A DNA stretch of 33,959 bases. Source: Anaerolineae bacterium (GTDB lineage: Bacteria; Chloroflexota; Anaerolineae; Aggregatilineales; Phototrophicaceae). Positions within the stretch are counted from its first letter, which is position 1. Each line of letters starts with the position of its first letter. Where the stretch lies: assembly GCA_022843745.1 (NCBI GenBank), contig JALHNB010000035.1, positions 1 to 33,959 of the forward strand, read 5' to 3'. Of the stretch, positions 1 through 7,820 are shown piece after piece. Both the position numbers and the translations under genes were made by a program. Below the pieces are notes generated by a model. That model made no database searches. It saw only the letters and a program-made list of their open reading frames with translations, and was not told the origin of the DNA.

Positions 1-250
1 CAGATCATCGAATTTTCTGTACAGCTTCATGAGCGCAATATCATTGACCGCCGCTACAAAATCGACCTTGACGTACCACCCGCCATTCTTGCCAACTTCG
101 CTACTGGAGCGCTCATGCAAGTAGTGAATTGGTGGCTGGAAACCCCGAATGATTACAGCGCCAAGCAAATGGCCGATAGATATGTTCTACACGATGGTCT
201 ATCACCAGCCGCCGACGGACGAGGTGAAAAACGGGATTCGATCTCCCTAA
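1..250 (+). pseudogene. TetR/AcrR-type regulator, C-terminal part, apparent frameshift
   Basis: This is the 3' end of a gene that begins before the window. Frame 1 from base 1 reads a helical ligand-binding tail with ALMQVVNWWLETPNDYSAKQMAD, split here as ALMQVVNWWLE then TPNDYSAKQMAD. That pattern (small residues, then a WWLE helix, then a YS.EEMA helix) is typical of TetR C-terminal domains. After about base 180 frame 1 turns into unlikely sequence and would run on to 369, deep into the opposite-strand rhomboid gene. The frame beginning at 182 instead reads MFYTMVYHQPPTDEVKNGI and stops at 248-250, touching the rhomboid stop codon. That is a natural family ending, so a one-base insertion near 176-183 is likely, either a real mutation or a sequencing error. 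No DNA-binding domain is visible because it lies outside the window. The target genes are unknown. Confidence 0.6.
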
Positions 251-936
251 TCTACGATTGCTTTCGGCGCACGATTAAACAGCGTGTACATGAACGCGAA
301 AATCATGCCAAACACGAATCCACCGATATGCGCGAAGAAGCCGACCCCACCACTTGTCCCAGCGCTTAGAGCAGCCACACCGCTGAAAACCTGAATCACG
401 AACCACAGGCCGAGCATCACCAGTGCGGGAATAGTGGTCTGATAGAGGAAAAAGCGGAAAAACAGCACACCCACGCGCACTTTCGTGCCGGGATAGAGAA
501 TGAGATACGCGCCCAAAACCGCCGAAATCGCGCCACTCGCGCCGATACCCACTAACGGACTGCACATATAAGCGTAGACAACCGTTTGGGTCAGCCCGGC
601 CAATACGCCACCGAGGAAATAGAGCAGCAAAAACGTCCGGCGACCAAAATAATCTTCAACATTCGTGCCGAACAGCCACAAAAAGGTCAGATTACCGATA
701 AGGTGCGCCCAACCTGCATGTAAAAACATGCCGCGCAGGAAACTCACGAGCATATTCGGCCCGACATTGGCCGGAAACTGGCACGGCACAATCGCCAACG
801 CGGAATAAGTCTGATTCAGCGTGGTGTCAGGCAAGGTCAACTGCCAGATGAAAAACAAAATATTGACCAGCATCAAGCCGTAAGTCAGATAAGGGGTATT
901 TTTCGTGGGATTATTCACTGTTCCAAGCGGAATCAT
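247..936 (-). CDS. Rhomboid family intramembrane serine protease
   Basis: This 229-residue polytopic membrane protein has the rhomboid signature. It carries H-x-G-W-x-H-L-x-x-N near residues 73-82, the catalytic GASGA motif with Ser134 in one helix, and the partner His203 in HIGGFVFGM in a later helix. The LWLFG turn follows the N-terminal helices as expected for the GlpG/rhomboid core, and about six membrane segments can be seen. Rhomboids cut transmembrane substrates inside the lipid bilayer; the substrate cannot be told from sequence. The ATG is preceded by AAAGG at about 8 bases. The gene converges on the TetR fragment, and the two stop codons overlap if the frameshift there is corrected. 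It lies downstream of citrate synthase on the same strand, with a 170-base gap that holds a large stem-loop. Confidence 0.92.
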   Translation of the reverse strand: MIPLGTVNNPTKNTPYLTYGLMLVNILFFIWQLTLPDTTLNQTYSALAIVPCQFPANVGPNMLVSFLRGMFLHAGWAHLIGNLTFLWLFGTNVEDYFGRRTFLLLYFLGGVLAGLTQTVVYAYMCSPLVGIGASGAISAVLGAYLILYPGTKVRVGVLFFRFFLYQTTIPALVMLGLWFVIQVFSGVAALSAGTSGGVGFFAHIGGFVFGMIFAFMYTLFNRAPKAIVD

Positions 937-1026
937 GCGGACACCTTTCGTCTCACGAGCGATTTAATCTCTATACGCAGTGGATGGCGGGGAGTTTCAA
1001 ATGGGGTTGGGAAAGGGTAAAAATGG

Positions 1027-1096
1027 AACCACAGAGGCACAGAGGTCACAAAGGAATTTCAAATTTTTCTCTGTGTTCTCTGTGTTCTCTGTGGTT
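1027..1096. repeat. Long stem-loop built from CACAGAG-type units
   Basis: The left arm (1027-1054) starts AACCACAGAG and repeats CACAGAG with one- or two-base spacers. The right arm (1069-1096) is its near-perfect inverted copy, CTCTGTG repeated three times and ending GTGGTT. The loop is about 14 bases and AT-rich. The structure sits 11 bases past the citrate synthase stop codon, so it may end that transcript. Stem-loops made of this word recur in many unrelated bacterial genomes and look like a dispersed repeat; that last point is background knowledge, not shown here. Confidence 0.8.
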
Positions 1097-1106
1097 TAAT
1101 TCAGAT

Positions 1107-2249
1107 TTAGCGTTCGGAGATCGGAGTCCATTCCAGACCCATCGGGCCGACGTAATTCACATCGGGGCGGATCAGGCGATTATTCTTCATCTGTTCGATG
1201 ACGTGCGCTGACCATCCCGCGATACGGCTCATGGCGAACAGCGGCGGGAACATATCAATATCGAGGTTAATCGTATACAGCAGAATTGCGCTGAAATAAT
1301 CGACGTTCGGGTACAGACGGCGGCTGATGAAATATTCATCGGCAAGAGCAGCATTCGCCAGATCATCGGCAATCTGGAACCATTTGGTATTGCCGGAGCT
1401 TTGCGCAAGTCGTTCTGCATGTTCACGCAGAATCGCTGCACGTGGGTCGAGCGCCTTATAAATGCGATGGCCGATACCCATAATGCGACGATCACCATTC
1501 TTGATGTTCTTATCGAACCAGGGCTGGACGTTTTCCGGCTCACCGATTTCGACGAACATGCGCATCGCCTCAGCATTCGCGCCACCGTGTGATGGCCCTT
1601 TGAGCGCACCAATAGCGGCGACAATCGCGCTGTGAATATCCGAACCCGTAGCGGTGACAACGCGCGAGGTAAACGTGCTGGCGTTCATGCCGTGTTCAGC
1701 CAGCAGCACGAGATAGACATTAATCGCGTCGCTGGTGGTCTTATCCGGGTCTGTGCCGGAGAGCATATAGACAAAATTTTGGGCAAGGTTGAGGTCGGCG
1801 CGTGGTGCAACCGGCTCTTCACCTTTGCGAATGCGATCCCAGGCCGCACAAATCGTCGTGATCTGCCCAGTCAGGCGCACAGCTTTACGCTGGGTGGCCT
1901 CAATGGTCACTTCGCTGCTATCGGGATCATAAAATGCCAAAGTCGCGACAGCCGCTTCGGTGACAAACATGGGATCGGCATCTTTGGGAATCGACTTGAG
2001 GAACTGAATTACACCATCCGGCAAAACTGCGCCTTCAGCAATCGACTTGCGCAGGGCTTCGAGTTCCGCTGCTTTTGGCAGACGACCATTCCATAGCAGA
2101 TAGACGACTTCTTCAAATAATGCGTTAGCAGCCAGGTCTTCAATCTTGTAACCTTCGTAGATCAGCTTGCCTTCGGCACCATTTACAAGGCTGGTGACGC
2201 TATCTGCAACAACGATACCCTCAAGGCCTTTCTTCGCTTGTTCGGCCAT
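1107..2249 (-). CDS. gltA: Citrate synthase
   Basis: Condenses acetyl-CoA and oxaloacetate to citrate at the entry of the TCA cycle. The 380-residue protein carries the family landmarks: His186 in AEHGMNAS, catalytic His221 in KGPSHGGANAEAM, His261 in MGIGHRIYK and catalytic Asp317 in YPNVDYFSA. The length suits the short type II-like/Gram-positive class. A 29-codon upstream extension is open, but I chose the ATG at 2249 because AAAGGAG lies 9 bases before it and the protein then begins like its relatives. A 2-methylcitrate synthase activity cannot be excluded, but no prp genes are nearby. It is transcribed away from the sulfur cluster. Confidence 0.93.
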   Translation of the reverse strand: MAEQAKKGLEGIVVADSVTSLVNGAEGKLIYEGYKIEDLAANALFEEVVYLLWNGRLPKAAELEALRKSIAEGAVLPDGVIQFLKSIPKDADPMFVTEAAVATLAFYDPDSSEVTIEATQRKAVRLTGQITTICAAWDRIRKGEEPVAPRADLNLAQNFVYMLSGTDPDKTTSDAINVYLVLLAEHGMNASTFTSRVVTATGSDIHSAIVAAIGALKGPSHGGANAEAMRMFVEIGEPENVQPWFDKNIKNGDRRIMGIGHRIYKALDPRAAILREHAERLAQSSGNTKWFQIADDLANAALADEYFISRRLYPNVDYFSAILLYTINLDIDMFPPLFAMSRIAGWSAHVIEQMKNNRLIRPDVNYVGPMGLEWTPISER

Positions 2250-2402
2250 TATATAAACTCCTTTAAATCGTGTGGTTGTCTCAATAGAGGCCCGATCACG
2301 GGCGTTCAGGATTGCCTTATTTATTGCGGTTAACACGCTCGCTGGGGGCGTTTATGAACAACATATCTGTGCAGGAGTGGACTTTGCCACAAATTTCACT
2401 AA

Positions 2403-2431
2403 AGTATAACATCATCATTTGACAGCGGCAA
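2403..2431 (-). promoter_or_regulatory. Sigma70-type promoter for citrate synthase
   Basis: On the minus strand TTGCCG (2431-2426) is followed after exactly 17 bases by TATACT (2408-2403). This predicts a start near 2396 and a 5' untranslated leader of about 147 bases before the citrate synthase ATG. The assignment rests on box matches and spacing only. Confidence 0.45.
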
Positions 2432-2492
2432 TGTTAAGTCGTGAGGATTAAATTAAGGATTGGCATTTTTTACAATTTGAAGATACGAACTC

Positions 2493-2521
2493 TTGCAATC
2501 TGATTTAAAGCGTGATAGTCT
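2493..2521 (+). promoter_or_regulatory. Candidate promoter for the sulfur-carrier cluster
   Basis: TTGCAA (2493-2498), a 17-base spacer and TAGTCT (2516-2521), with TG one base before the -10 box as in extended -10 promoters. The start would fall near 2528, just before the hairpins of the leader. The -10 match is weak, so this is tentative. Confidence 0.3.
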
Positions 2522-2527
2522 ATCAAA

Positions 2528-2708
2528 CATGAACACTCAAACCGCGTCCACCCCTTCAATTTTTCTAATGCGCATCTGTATGTGCAAATTATTGATATTC
2601 CGGGACGTGTGACGCTAGACAGACGATCAGTTTGTCGCACCAAGCGCAATGGCAAAGAGCCGACCCGTCCCGGGCTGGCTCTTTTTTATTCTATTCAGGG
2701 GCAGATTC
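2528..2708 (+). ncRNA. Structured 5' leader with terminator/antiterminator potential
   Basis: Several pairings can be read directly. There is a 7-bp hairpin TGCGCAT/ATGTGCA (2569-2575 with 2580-2586). An 8-bp long-range stem pairs CCGGGACG (2600-2607) with CGTCCCGG (2666-2673). Inside it is a 6-7 bp hairpin (2607-2613 with 2634-2640, one G-U pair). The right half of the long-range stem lies in the centre of the terminator hairpin (2654-2687), so the two folds exclude each other. This is the usual layout of a transcription attenuator or riboswitch. I see no match to the SAM-I or T-box consensus. The ligand or signal is unknown; the neighbouring genes suggest a sulfur amino acid or related metabolite, which is inference. 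Confidence 0.45.
2654..2687 (+). terminator. Intrinsic terminator in the leader of the sulfur cluster
   Basis: AAAGAGCC (2654-2661) pairs with GGCTCTTT (2677-2684). An inner CCCG/CGGG stem sits between the arms and a run of six T follows. It stands only 21 bases before the mec start codon and no gene precedes it on this strand, so it probably controls entry into the cluster and does not end an upstream gene. Confidence 0.7.
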
Positions 2709-3134
2709 ATGACGATCACGCTGGGAAAATCGCTGCAACAACGCATTTTTAAACATCTTGAAAGCACCTATCCGAATGAAGGCGGCGGCTTCCTGTTGGG
2801 GCGTGTCAGCGGTAAGGATGTGCAGATTGAAGACACCATTCAGATCGAGAATGTGTTTGAGGCGGAAGAACAGTATCATCGTTACGCCATGACACCGCAG
2901 GATTGGGCGCGGCTGGAAGACCAGGCGGATGAGCGCGGCCTGACCCTGGTGGGCTATTACCACAGTCACCCCGATTCGCCAGCGATCCCCTCCATTTATG
3001 ATCGTGACCATGCCCTACCCAACTTCACTTATTTAATCACTCAGGTTCAAAATGGCAGTGCAGTCGATATGCAGGGCTGGCTTTTGCGCACGGATCGCAG
3101 CCAATTCGATGCTGAAAACCTGTCAGTTGGTTGA
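2709..3134 (+). CDS. mec: JAMM/MPN metalloprotease, Mec/HcyD type
   Basis: A zinc peptidase of 141 residues, close to the size of mycobacterial Mec. The complete JAMM site is visible: Glu24 in NEGGGFLLG, then H85-S-H87-P, seven residues, Ser95 and Asp98 (HSHP...SIYD). Mec releases cysteine from the CysO-cysteine adduct, and the related HcyD releases homocysteine from HcyS-homocysteine. Given metY and metX in the same run of genes, I infer that this enzyme frees homocysteine from the carrier encoded at 6962. I chose the ATG at 2709 because it starts the MPN fold properly; an upstream in-frame start at 2649 would overlap the terminator. It is the first gene of the cluster. A general role in removing adducts from MoaD-like proteins is the main alternative. 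Confidence 0.85.
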   Translation: MTITLGKSLQQRIFKHLESTYPNEGGGFLLGRVSGKDVQIEDTIQIENVFEAEEQYHRYAMTPQDWARLEDQADERGLTLVGYYHSHPDSPAIPSIYDRDHALPNFTYLITQVQNGSAVDMQGWLLRTDRSQFDAENLSVG

Positions 3135-3218
3135 TCGAGCAAAAAGATTCAAAGTACCTGACAACGATCAACACTATTTTTAATGAGCAAGAACTTTGTA
3201 GGCAACAGGAGCAAAAAA

Positions 3219-4052
3219 ATGACTGAAGCACTCGTAAGTACCCAATGGGTAGCTGATAATCTTGATAAGGTTCGTTTGATCGAGGTCGATGTGGATACGA
3301 CGCAATATGAAGCTGCCCACATCCCTGGTGCAGCCGCTTTTAATTGGCAAACACAGCTACAGGATCAGGTCGCGCGTGATATTCTCAGCAAAGAGGATTT
3401 TGCCGCACTGCTGGGACAGGCAGGTGTGAGCAACGACACCCATGTGATTCTTTATGGCGATAACAACAATTGGTTCGCCGCCTATGCCTTCTGGCAATTC
3501 AAATATTATGGACATGAAAATGTCAGCCTCATGAATGGCGGACGTAAAAAATGGTTGGATGAAGGGCGACCTGTTACGACAGACGTGCCGAAATATGCAC
3601 CGACCAGCTACACCGTCAAGTCGATCAATGCAGAACTTCGTGCGGATCGTGACTACATCAAGGCACGTCTGGGCAAAGCAGGTTTCGGGCTGGTCGATGT
3701 GCGCTCCCCTGCCGAATATGTTGGCGATATTATTGCCCCTCCCGGCATGACCGAAACTGCCCAACGCCCCGGTCATATCCCCGGCGCTTCAAACATCCCA
3801 TGGAGTCAGGCCGTCGCCGAAGATGGCACATTCAAGAGTGCCGAACAGCTTCGCGAACTCTATGGCAACAAAGGAATCAGCGACAGCAACGACGAAATTG
3901 TCGCCTACTGCCGCATCGGTGAGCGCTCCTCACATAGCTGGTTCGCCCTCACTTATATTCTGGGTTACAAGAACGTCCGCAATTATGACGGCTCATGGAC
4001 AGAATGGGGCAATCTCATCGGCAACCCGATTAAAAAAGGCGCACAGCCGTAA
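3219..4052 (+). CDS. sseA: Thiosulfate sulfurtransferase (tandem rhodanese, SseA/CysA2-like)
   Basis: Transfers sulfane sulfur from thiosulfate or a similar donor to an acceptor through a cysteine persulfide. The 277-residue protein has two rhodanese domains: an inactive N-terminal one (about 5-120, with AAHIPGAAAF and GGRKKW) and a catalytic C-terminal one (about 145-270) with Cys231 in the loop CRIGERSSHSWF. This is the thiosulfate-type active loop shared with actinobacterial CysA2/SseA. The ATG at 3219 follows CAGGAG by 6 bases; an upstream in-frame ATG at 3183 lacks such a site. It lies between mec and metY, so a plausible job is to supply persulfide sulfur to the MoeZ-like enzyme at the end of the cluster. 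That link is inference from position. Confidence 0.88.
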   Translation: MTEALVSTQWVADNLDKVRLIEVDVDTTQYEAAHIPGAAAFNWQTQLQDQVARDILSKEDFAALLGQAGVSNDTHVILYGDNNNWFAAYAFWQFKYYGHENVSLMNGGRKKWLDEGRPVTTDVPKYAPTSYTVKSINAELRADRDYIKARLGKAGFGLVDVRSPAEYVGDIIAPPGMTETAQRPGHIPGASNIPWSQAVAEDGTFKSAEQLRELYGNKGISDSNDEIVAYCRIGERSSHSWFALTYILGYKNVRNYDGSWTEWGNLIGNPIKKGAQP

Positions 4053-4092
4053 AAGAAGCTTGTTAGCAATCAGCTAAAAACACACATATTCT

Positions 4093-4119
4093 GTAGGGGC
4101 AAGGCGTGCCTTGCCCAAC
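4093..4119. repeat. GTAGGGGC-type palindromic repeat, copy 1
   Basis: GGGCAAGGC (4097-4105) and GCCTTGCCC (4108-4116) form a perfect 9-bp stem with a 2-base loop. The outer GTAG and AAC ends are partly matched. It lies in the 105-base gap between the sulfurtransferase and metY. The start GTAGGGGC is shared with copies at 5489 and 9992, but the inner stem sequence differs. Confidence 0.75.
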
Positions 4120-4124
4120 TCTAA

Positions 4125-5477
<1,353 letters not shown>

Positions 5478-5488
5478 TTCAAACTATC

Positions 5489-5518
5489 GTAGGGGCGACT
5501 CGCTGAGTCGCCCTTTTT
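5489..5518 (+). terminator. GTAGGGGC palindrome, copy 2, acting as terminator after metY
   Basis: GGGCGACTC (5493-5501) pairs with GAGTCGCCC (5505-5513) around a 3-base loop, followed directly by five T. It starts with the same GTAGGGGC word as the other copies, but its right end has become a T run, so this copy would work as an intrinsic terminator 11 bases after metY. A weaker, degenerate GTAGGGACTC...GTCCC copy follows near 5528-5550. Confidence 0.7.
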
Positions 5519-5638
5519 CTGGCAACCGTAGGGACTCACAGTGCGTCCCATGAGACCATTATCTCTACCCAATATTTGCAATCAACGTAACAGGCGTGTA
5601 GAAAAGAACATGCGATGCTCATTAAGGTAGAGGGAATT

Positions 5639-6814
5639 ATGACAGATTGGCAAAATCGTGTTCATCCGCTGGATGAAGAAACCCGGTCAGTTGGGATCGT
5701 TAAACGTCAGCACGTGGATTTTGACGTTCCATTGCACTTGCGAAGTGGCGAAACTTTGGAACGCTTCACGCTGGCTTATGAAACTTATGGCACGCTCAAC
5801 CATGACCATTCAAACGCCATTTTGATCTGCCACGCGCTCTCTGGTGATTCGCACGTCGCCGGTTATTACACAGATGAGCCGGATGAAAAGCCGGGTTGGT
5901 GGGACGACGCGGTTGGGCCAGGGAAAATGTTCGACACCAACATCTTTTTTGTCATCTGCTCCAACGTTATTGGAGGTTGCCAGGGCAGCACCGGGCCATC
6001 ATCGACTGCGCCGGATGGCAAACCCTATGCCCTGCGTTTTCCGGTGGTTACGGTTTCCGACATGGTGCAGGCACAGCGTCACCTGCTCGACCATCTGGGA
6101 ATCGAAAAATTGTTCGCGGTTGGCGGTGGCAGCATGGGCGGGATGCAAGCGCTGCAATGGGCTGTCGATTACCCGGAGCGCGTGGCGAATGTGCTTTTCA
6201 TCGCCAGCACACCGCGTTCATCCACGCAAAACATCGCTTTCAACGAGATCGGACGGCAAGCGATCTATGCTGATCCGCGATGGAATAACGGCAATTATTA
6301 CAACGGGCAAGCCCCGGCGGCGGGTCTATCGGTAGCGCGTATGATCGGTCACATCACCTATATGAGCGAATACTCGCTGGAAGACAAATTCGGACGGCGA
6401 CTGCAAAACGAGAATAAACTGGCCTACAGTTTTGATACCGATTTCACAGTCGAGAGCTATCTGAAGCACCAGGGTGATAAATTTGTCGAGCGTTTTGATG
6501 CCAACACATATCTTTACATCACCAAAGCGCTGGATTATTACGATGTCAGCGACGGTTATGAATCGATTTACGAGGCGCTGCGACGGACAAAATGTGCGTT
6601 TTTGGTCGTCAGTTTTTCCAGCGATTGGCTGTACACAGCAGCGCAGGCACGAGAACTCGTGGACGCATTGGAAACTTTAGATCGTGACGTACAATATCGC
6701 CATGTGGAAGCGTCTTTTGGACATGACTCCTTTCTGGTTGAGGTCGAAACCATGACCGAACTGGTAGGAGGCTACCTCACCAAACGGTGGAACAGACGCA
6801 GCAACAGCGAATAA
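5639..6814 (+). CDS. metX: Homoserine O-acetyltransferase
   Basis: Activates homoserine with an acyl group (acetyl by family norm) to feed MetY. The 391-residue alpha/beta-hydrolase fold has the MetX landmarks: LICHALSGDSHVAG at 63-75, nucleophile Ser165 in GGGSMGGMQALQW, Asp329 in SFSSDWLYT and His362 in FGHDSF. I chose the ATG at 5639 because AGAGGGA stands about 6 bases upstream; an ATG at 5615 would add eight residues with no such site. Acyl specificity (acetyl or succinyl) cannot be settled by eye, but pairing with a MetY next door favours acetyl. The 161-base gap before it holds the metY terminator, so metX may also have its own promoter. Confidence 0.92.
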   Translation: MTDWQNRVHPLDEETRSVGIVKRQHVDFDVPLHLRSGETLERFTLAYETYGTLNHDHSNAILICHALSGDSHVAGYYTDEPDEKPGWWDDAVGPGKMFDTNIFFVICSNVIGGCQGSTGPSSTAPDGKPYALRFPVVTVSDMVQAQRHLLDHLGIEKLFAVGGGSMGGMQALQWAVDYPERVANVLFIASTPRSSTQNIAFNEIGRQAIYADPRWNNGNYYNGQAPAAGLSVARMIGHITYMSEYSLEDKFGRRLQNENKLAYSFDTDFTVESYLKHQGDKFVERFDANTYLYITKALDYYDVSDGYESIYEALRRTKCAFLVVSFSSDWLYTAAQARELVDALETLDRDVQYRHVEASFGHDSFLVEVETMTELVGGYLTKRWNRRSNSE

Positions 6815-6828
6815 AACAGAAATCTTAT

Positions 6829-6900
6829 GACGTGATGGCCGATTCGGCTAGGCAACGCCCTGTAAAAGCGTTTAAGCGGGTTCGACTCCTGCTCACGGCT
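6829..6900 (+). tRNA. tRNA-Cys-like element with GUA anticodon, possibly degenerate
   Basis: A 72-base cloverleaf can be drawn in the metX-carrier gap. The acceptor stem is 6829-6835 with 6893-6899 (6 of 7 pairs; A2 faces G71). The D arm has a 3-bp GCC/GGC stem at 6838-6853 with GG in the loop. The anticodon stem is 6855-6859 with 6867-6871 (4 of 5 pairs). The loop CTGTAAA places anticodon GTA at 6862-6864. A 5-bp T stem carries the loop TTCGACT (6881-6887), and the discriminator is U (6900). CCA is not encoded. The short variable region, the D-arm layout and U73 resemble tRNA-Cys, not class II tRNA-Tyr, although GUA reads Tyr codons. One C-to-T change would turn GCA into GTA. It may be a decayed tRNA-Cys copy or a tRNA mimic within the cluster. 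Confidence 0.4.
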
Positions 6901-6961
6901 CTGGAAAGTGGTTAGTAACGGACTAATCGCTCAAAACGAATTGACACTGAGGGAGAAACAA

Positions 6962-7231
6962 ATGGCGAGCATTAAAATTCCAACGCCTTTGCGGGCGTTC
7001 ACCGAAAATCAGGCACAGGTTGTCGTCAGCGGCGGAACAGTTGGCGCGGCACTGGATGACCTGACCCAGCGCTTTCCAGAATTACGTCAACATCTTTATG
7101 AGGGTGACAAGCTGCGTAATTTTGTTAATGTGTTTCTTGGTGAAGAGGATGTGCGTTTTCTGGACGGCCTGGAAACAGAAATTGATGCCGACACCAACCT
7201 GCGCATTATCCCCAGCATCGCGGGCGGTTAA
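6962..7231 (+). CDS. cysO: CysO/HcyS-type sulfur carrier protein (ubiquitin-like, ThiS/MoaD fold)
   Basis: An 89-residue beta-grasp protein ending in the free GlyGly that is adenylated and converted to a thiocarboxylate. It begins with ASIKIPTPLR and contains FVNVFLGEEDVRF and RIIPSIAGG. These words closely match mycobacterial CysO and differ from the usual MoaD. AGGGAG is placed 6 bases before the ATG at 6962; longer in-frame starts at 6908 are less likely. Unlike the described Wolinella HcyS there is no extra residue after GlyGly, so no C-terminal trimming is needed. Its partners are in the same cluster: MoeZ-like activator (8721), MetY acceptor enzyme (4158) and Mec peptidase (2709). It could instead serve cysteine synthesis with a CysM encoded elsewhere. 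Confidence 0.88.
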   Translation: MASIKIPTPLRAFTENQAQVVVSGGTVGAALDDLTQRFPELRQHLYEGDKLRNFVNVFLGEEDVRFLDGLETEIDADTNLRIIPSIAGG

Positions 7232-7237
7232 AAACCC

Positions 7238-7765
7238 ATGAAAGTCCGTGAGGCGCGTGAAGAGGATGCCGACAGCATCGCCAGAGTACATGTCGATAGC
7301 TGGCGGACGACGTATCGTGGCATTATCGCGAATACGTTCCTCGAAGCGCTGTCTTACGATGATCGTGAGCGCTATTGGCGGAGTCTGCTCGTACAAACAG
7401 GGCGGACAAGCCTGATTTATGTCGCTGAAGACGACGATGGTGAAATTGTCGGTTTCGCCTGTGGTGGGCCAGCCCGTGAAGACAACCCGGCTTATAGAGG
7501 CGAAGTATTTGCGATTTACATCATCCAGTCAGCGCAGCGACGCGGCATTGGGCGAGCGTTGATCGCAGCAATCGTTCAACGACTGCTGCAACAGGGCATC
7601 GAGTCATTGCTGATCTGGGTGCTGTCTGAAAATCCGTCTACCGCGTTTTATAAGGCACTCGGCGGTCAGCAGATACAGGAAAAGTCGATTGAAATTGGCG
7701 GAGTCAAGCTGCGCGAAATCGCCTACGGTTGGACGGATATTCACCCGCTGGTATCTGGTAATTGA
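7238..7765 (+). CDS. GNAT family N-acetyltransferase
   Basis: A 175-residue GNAT domain covering the whole protein. The N-terminal strand MKVREAREEDADSIARVH is followed by motif A with Q-R-R-G-I-G near 115-120, which binds the acetyl-CoA pyrophosphate. The C-terminal NPSTAFYKALGG is the usual motif B helix. It starts 6 bases after the carrier stop codon with no clear ribosome binding site of its own, so translation is probably coupled to the carrier gene. The substrate is unknown. Placement inside the sulfur cluster raises the possibility of acetylating an amino acid or the carrier protein, but GNAT genes are common bystanders and nothing in the sequence proves a link. Confidence 0.85.
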   Translation: MKVREAREEDADSIARVHVDSWRTTYRGIIANTFLEALSYDDRERYWRSLLVQTGRTSLIYVAEDDDGEIVGFACGGPAREDNPAYRGEVFAIYIIQSAQRRGIGRALIAAIVQRLLQQGIESLLIWVLSENPSTAFYKALGGQQIQEKSIEIGGVKLREIAYGWTDIHPLVSGN

Positions 7766-7820
7766 TAACTGGTGAACAGCGCAAACCCAAAAGGTTGAGA
7801 AATTAAGAAGGGTTACGATC

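Larger units (their letters stand above)
2250..2708. other. 459-bp divergent intergenic region between gltA and the sulfur cluster
   Basis: No credible gene lies here; the short open frames have no codon character or ribosome binding site. It contains the minus-strand gltA promoter (2403-2431), a plus-strand promoter candidate (2493-2521), a set of hairpins (2569-2673) and an intrinsic terminator (2654-2687) that ends 21 bases before the first gene of the sulfur cluster. The half next to gltA shows nothing beyond its leader. Confidence 0.7.

Noticed and set aside
984-1211. 75-codon plus-strand frame over the CACAGAG stem-loop
   Set aside because: Its sequence is mostly the repeat and the end of citrate synthase; no ribosome site.
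1632-2096. 154-codon plus-strand frame within citrate synthase
   Set aside because: Antisense shadow; citrate synthase active-site words run through the same bases.
2528-2653. Known SAM or T-box riboswitch ahead of the sulfur cluster
   Set aside because: I could not find the conserved SAM-I core or the T-box word; only generic terminator/antiterminator pairing is seen.
6829-6900. Ordinary functional tRNA-Tyr
   Set aside because: Bacterial tRNA-Tyr has a long variable arm and discriminator A; this element has a 4-base variable region, U73 and two stem mismatches.
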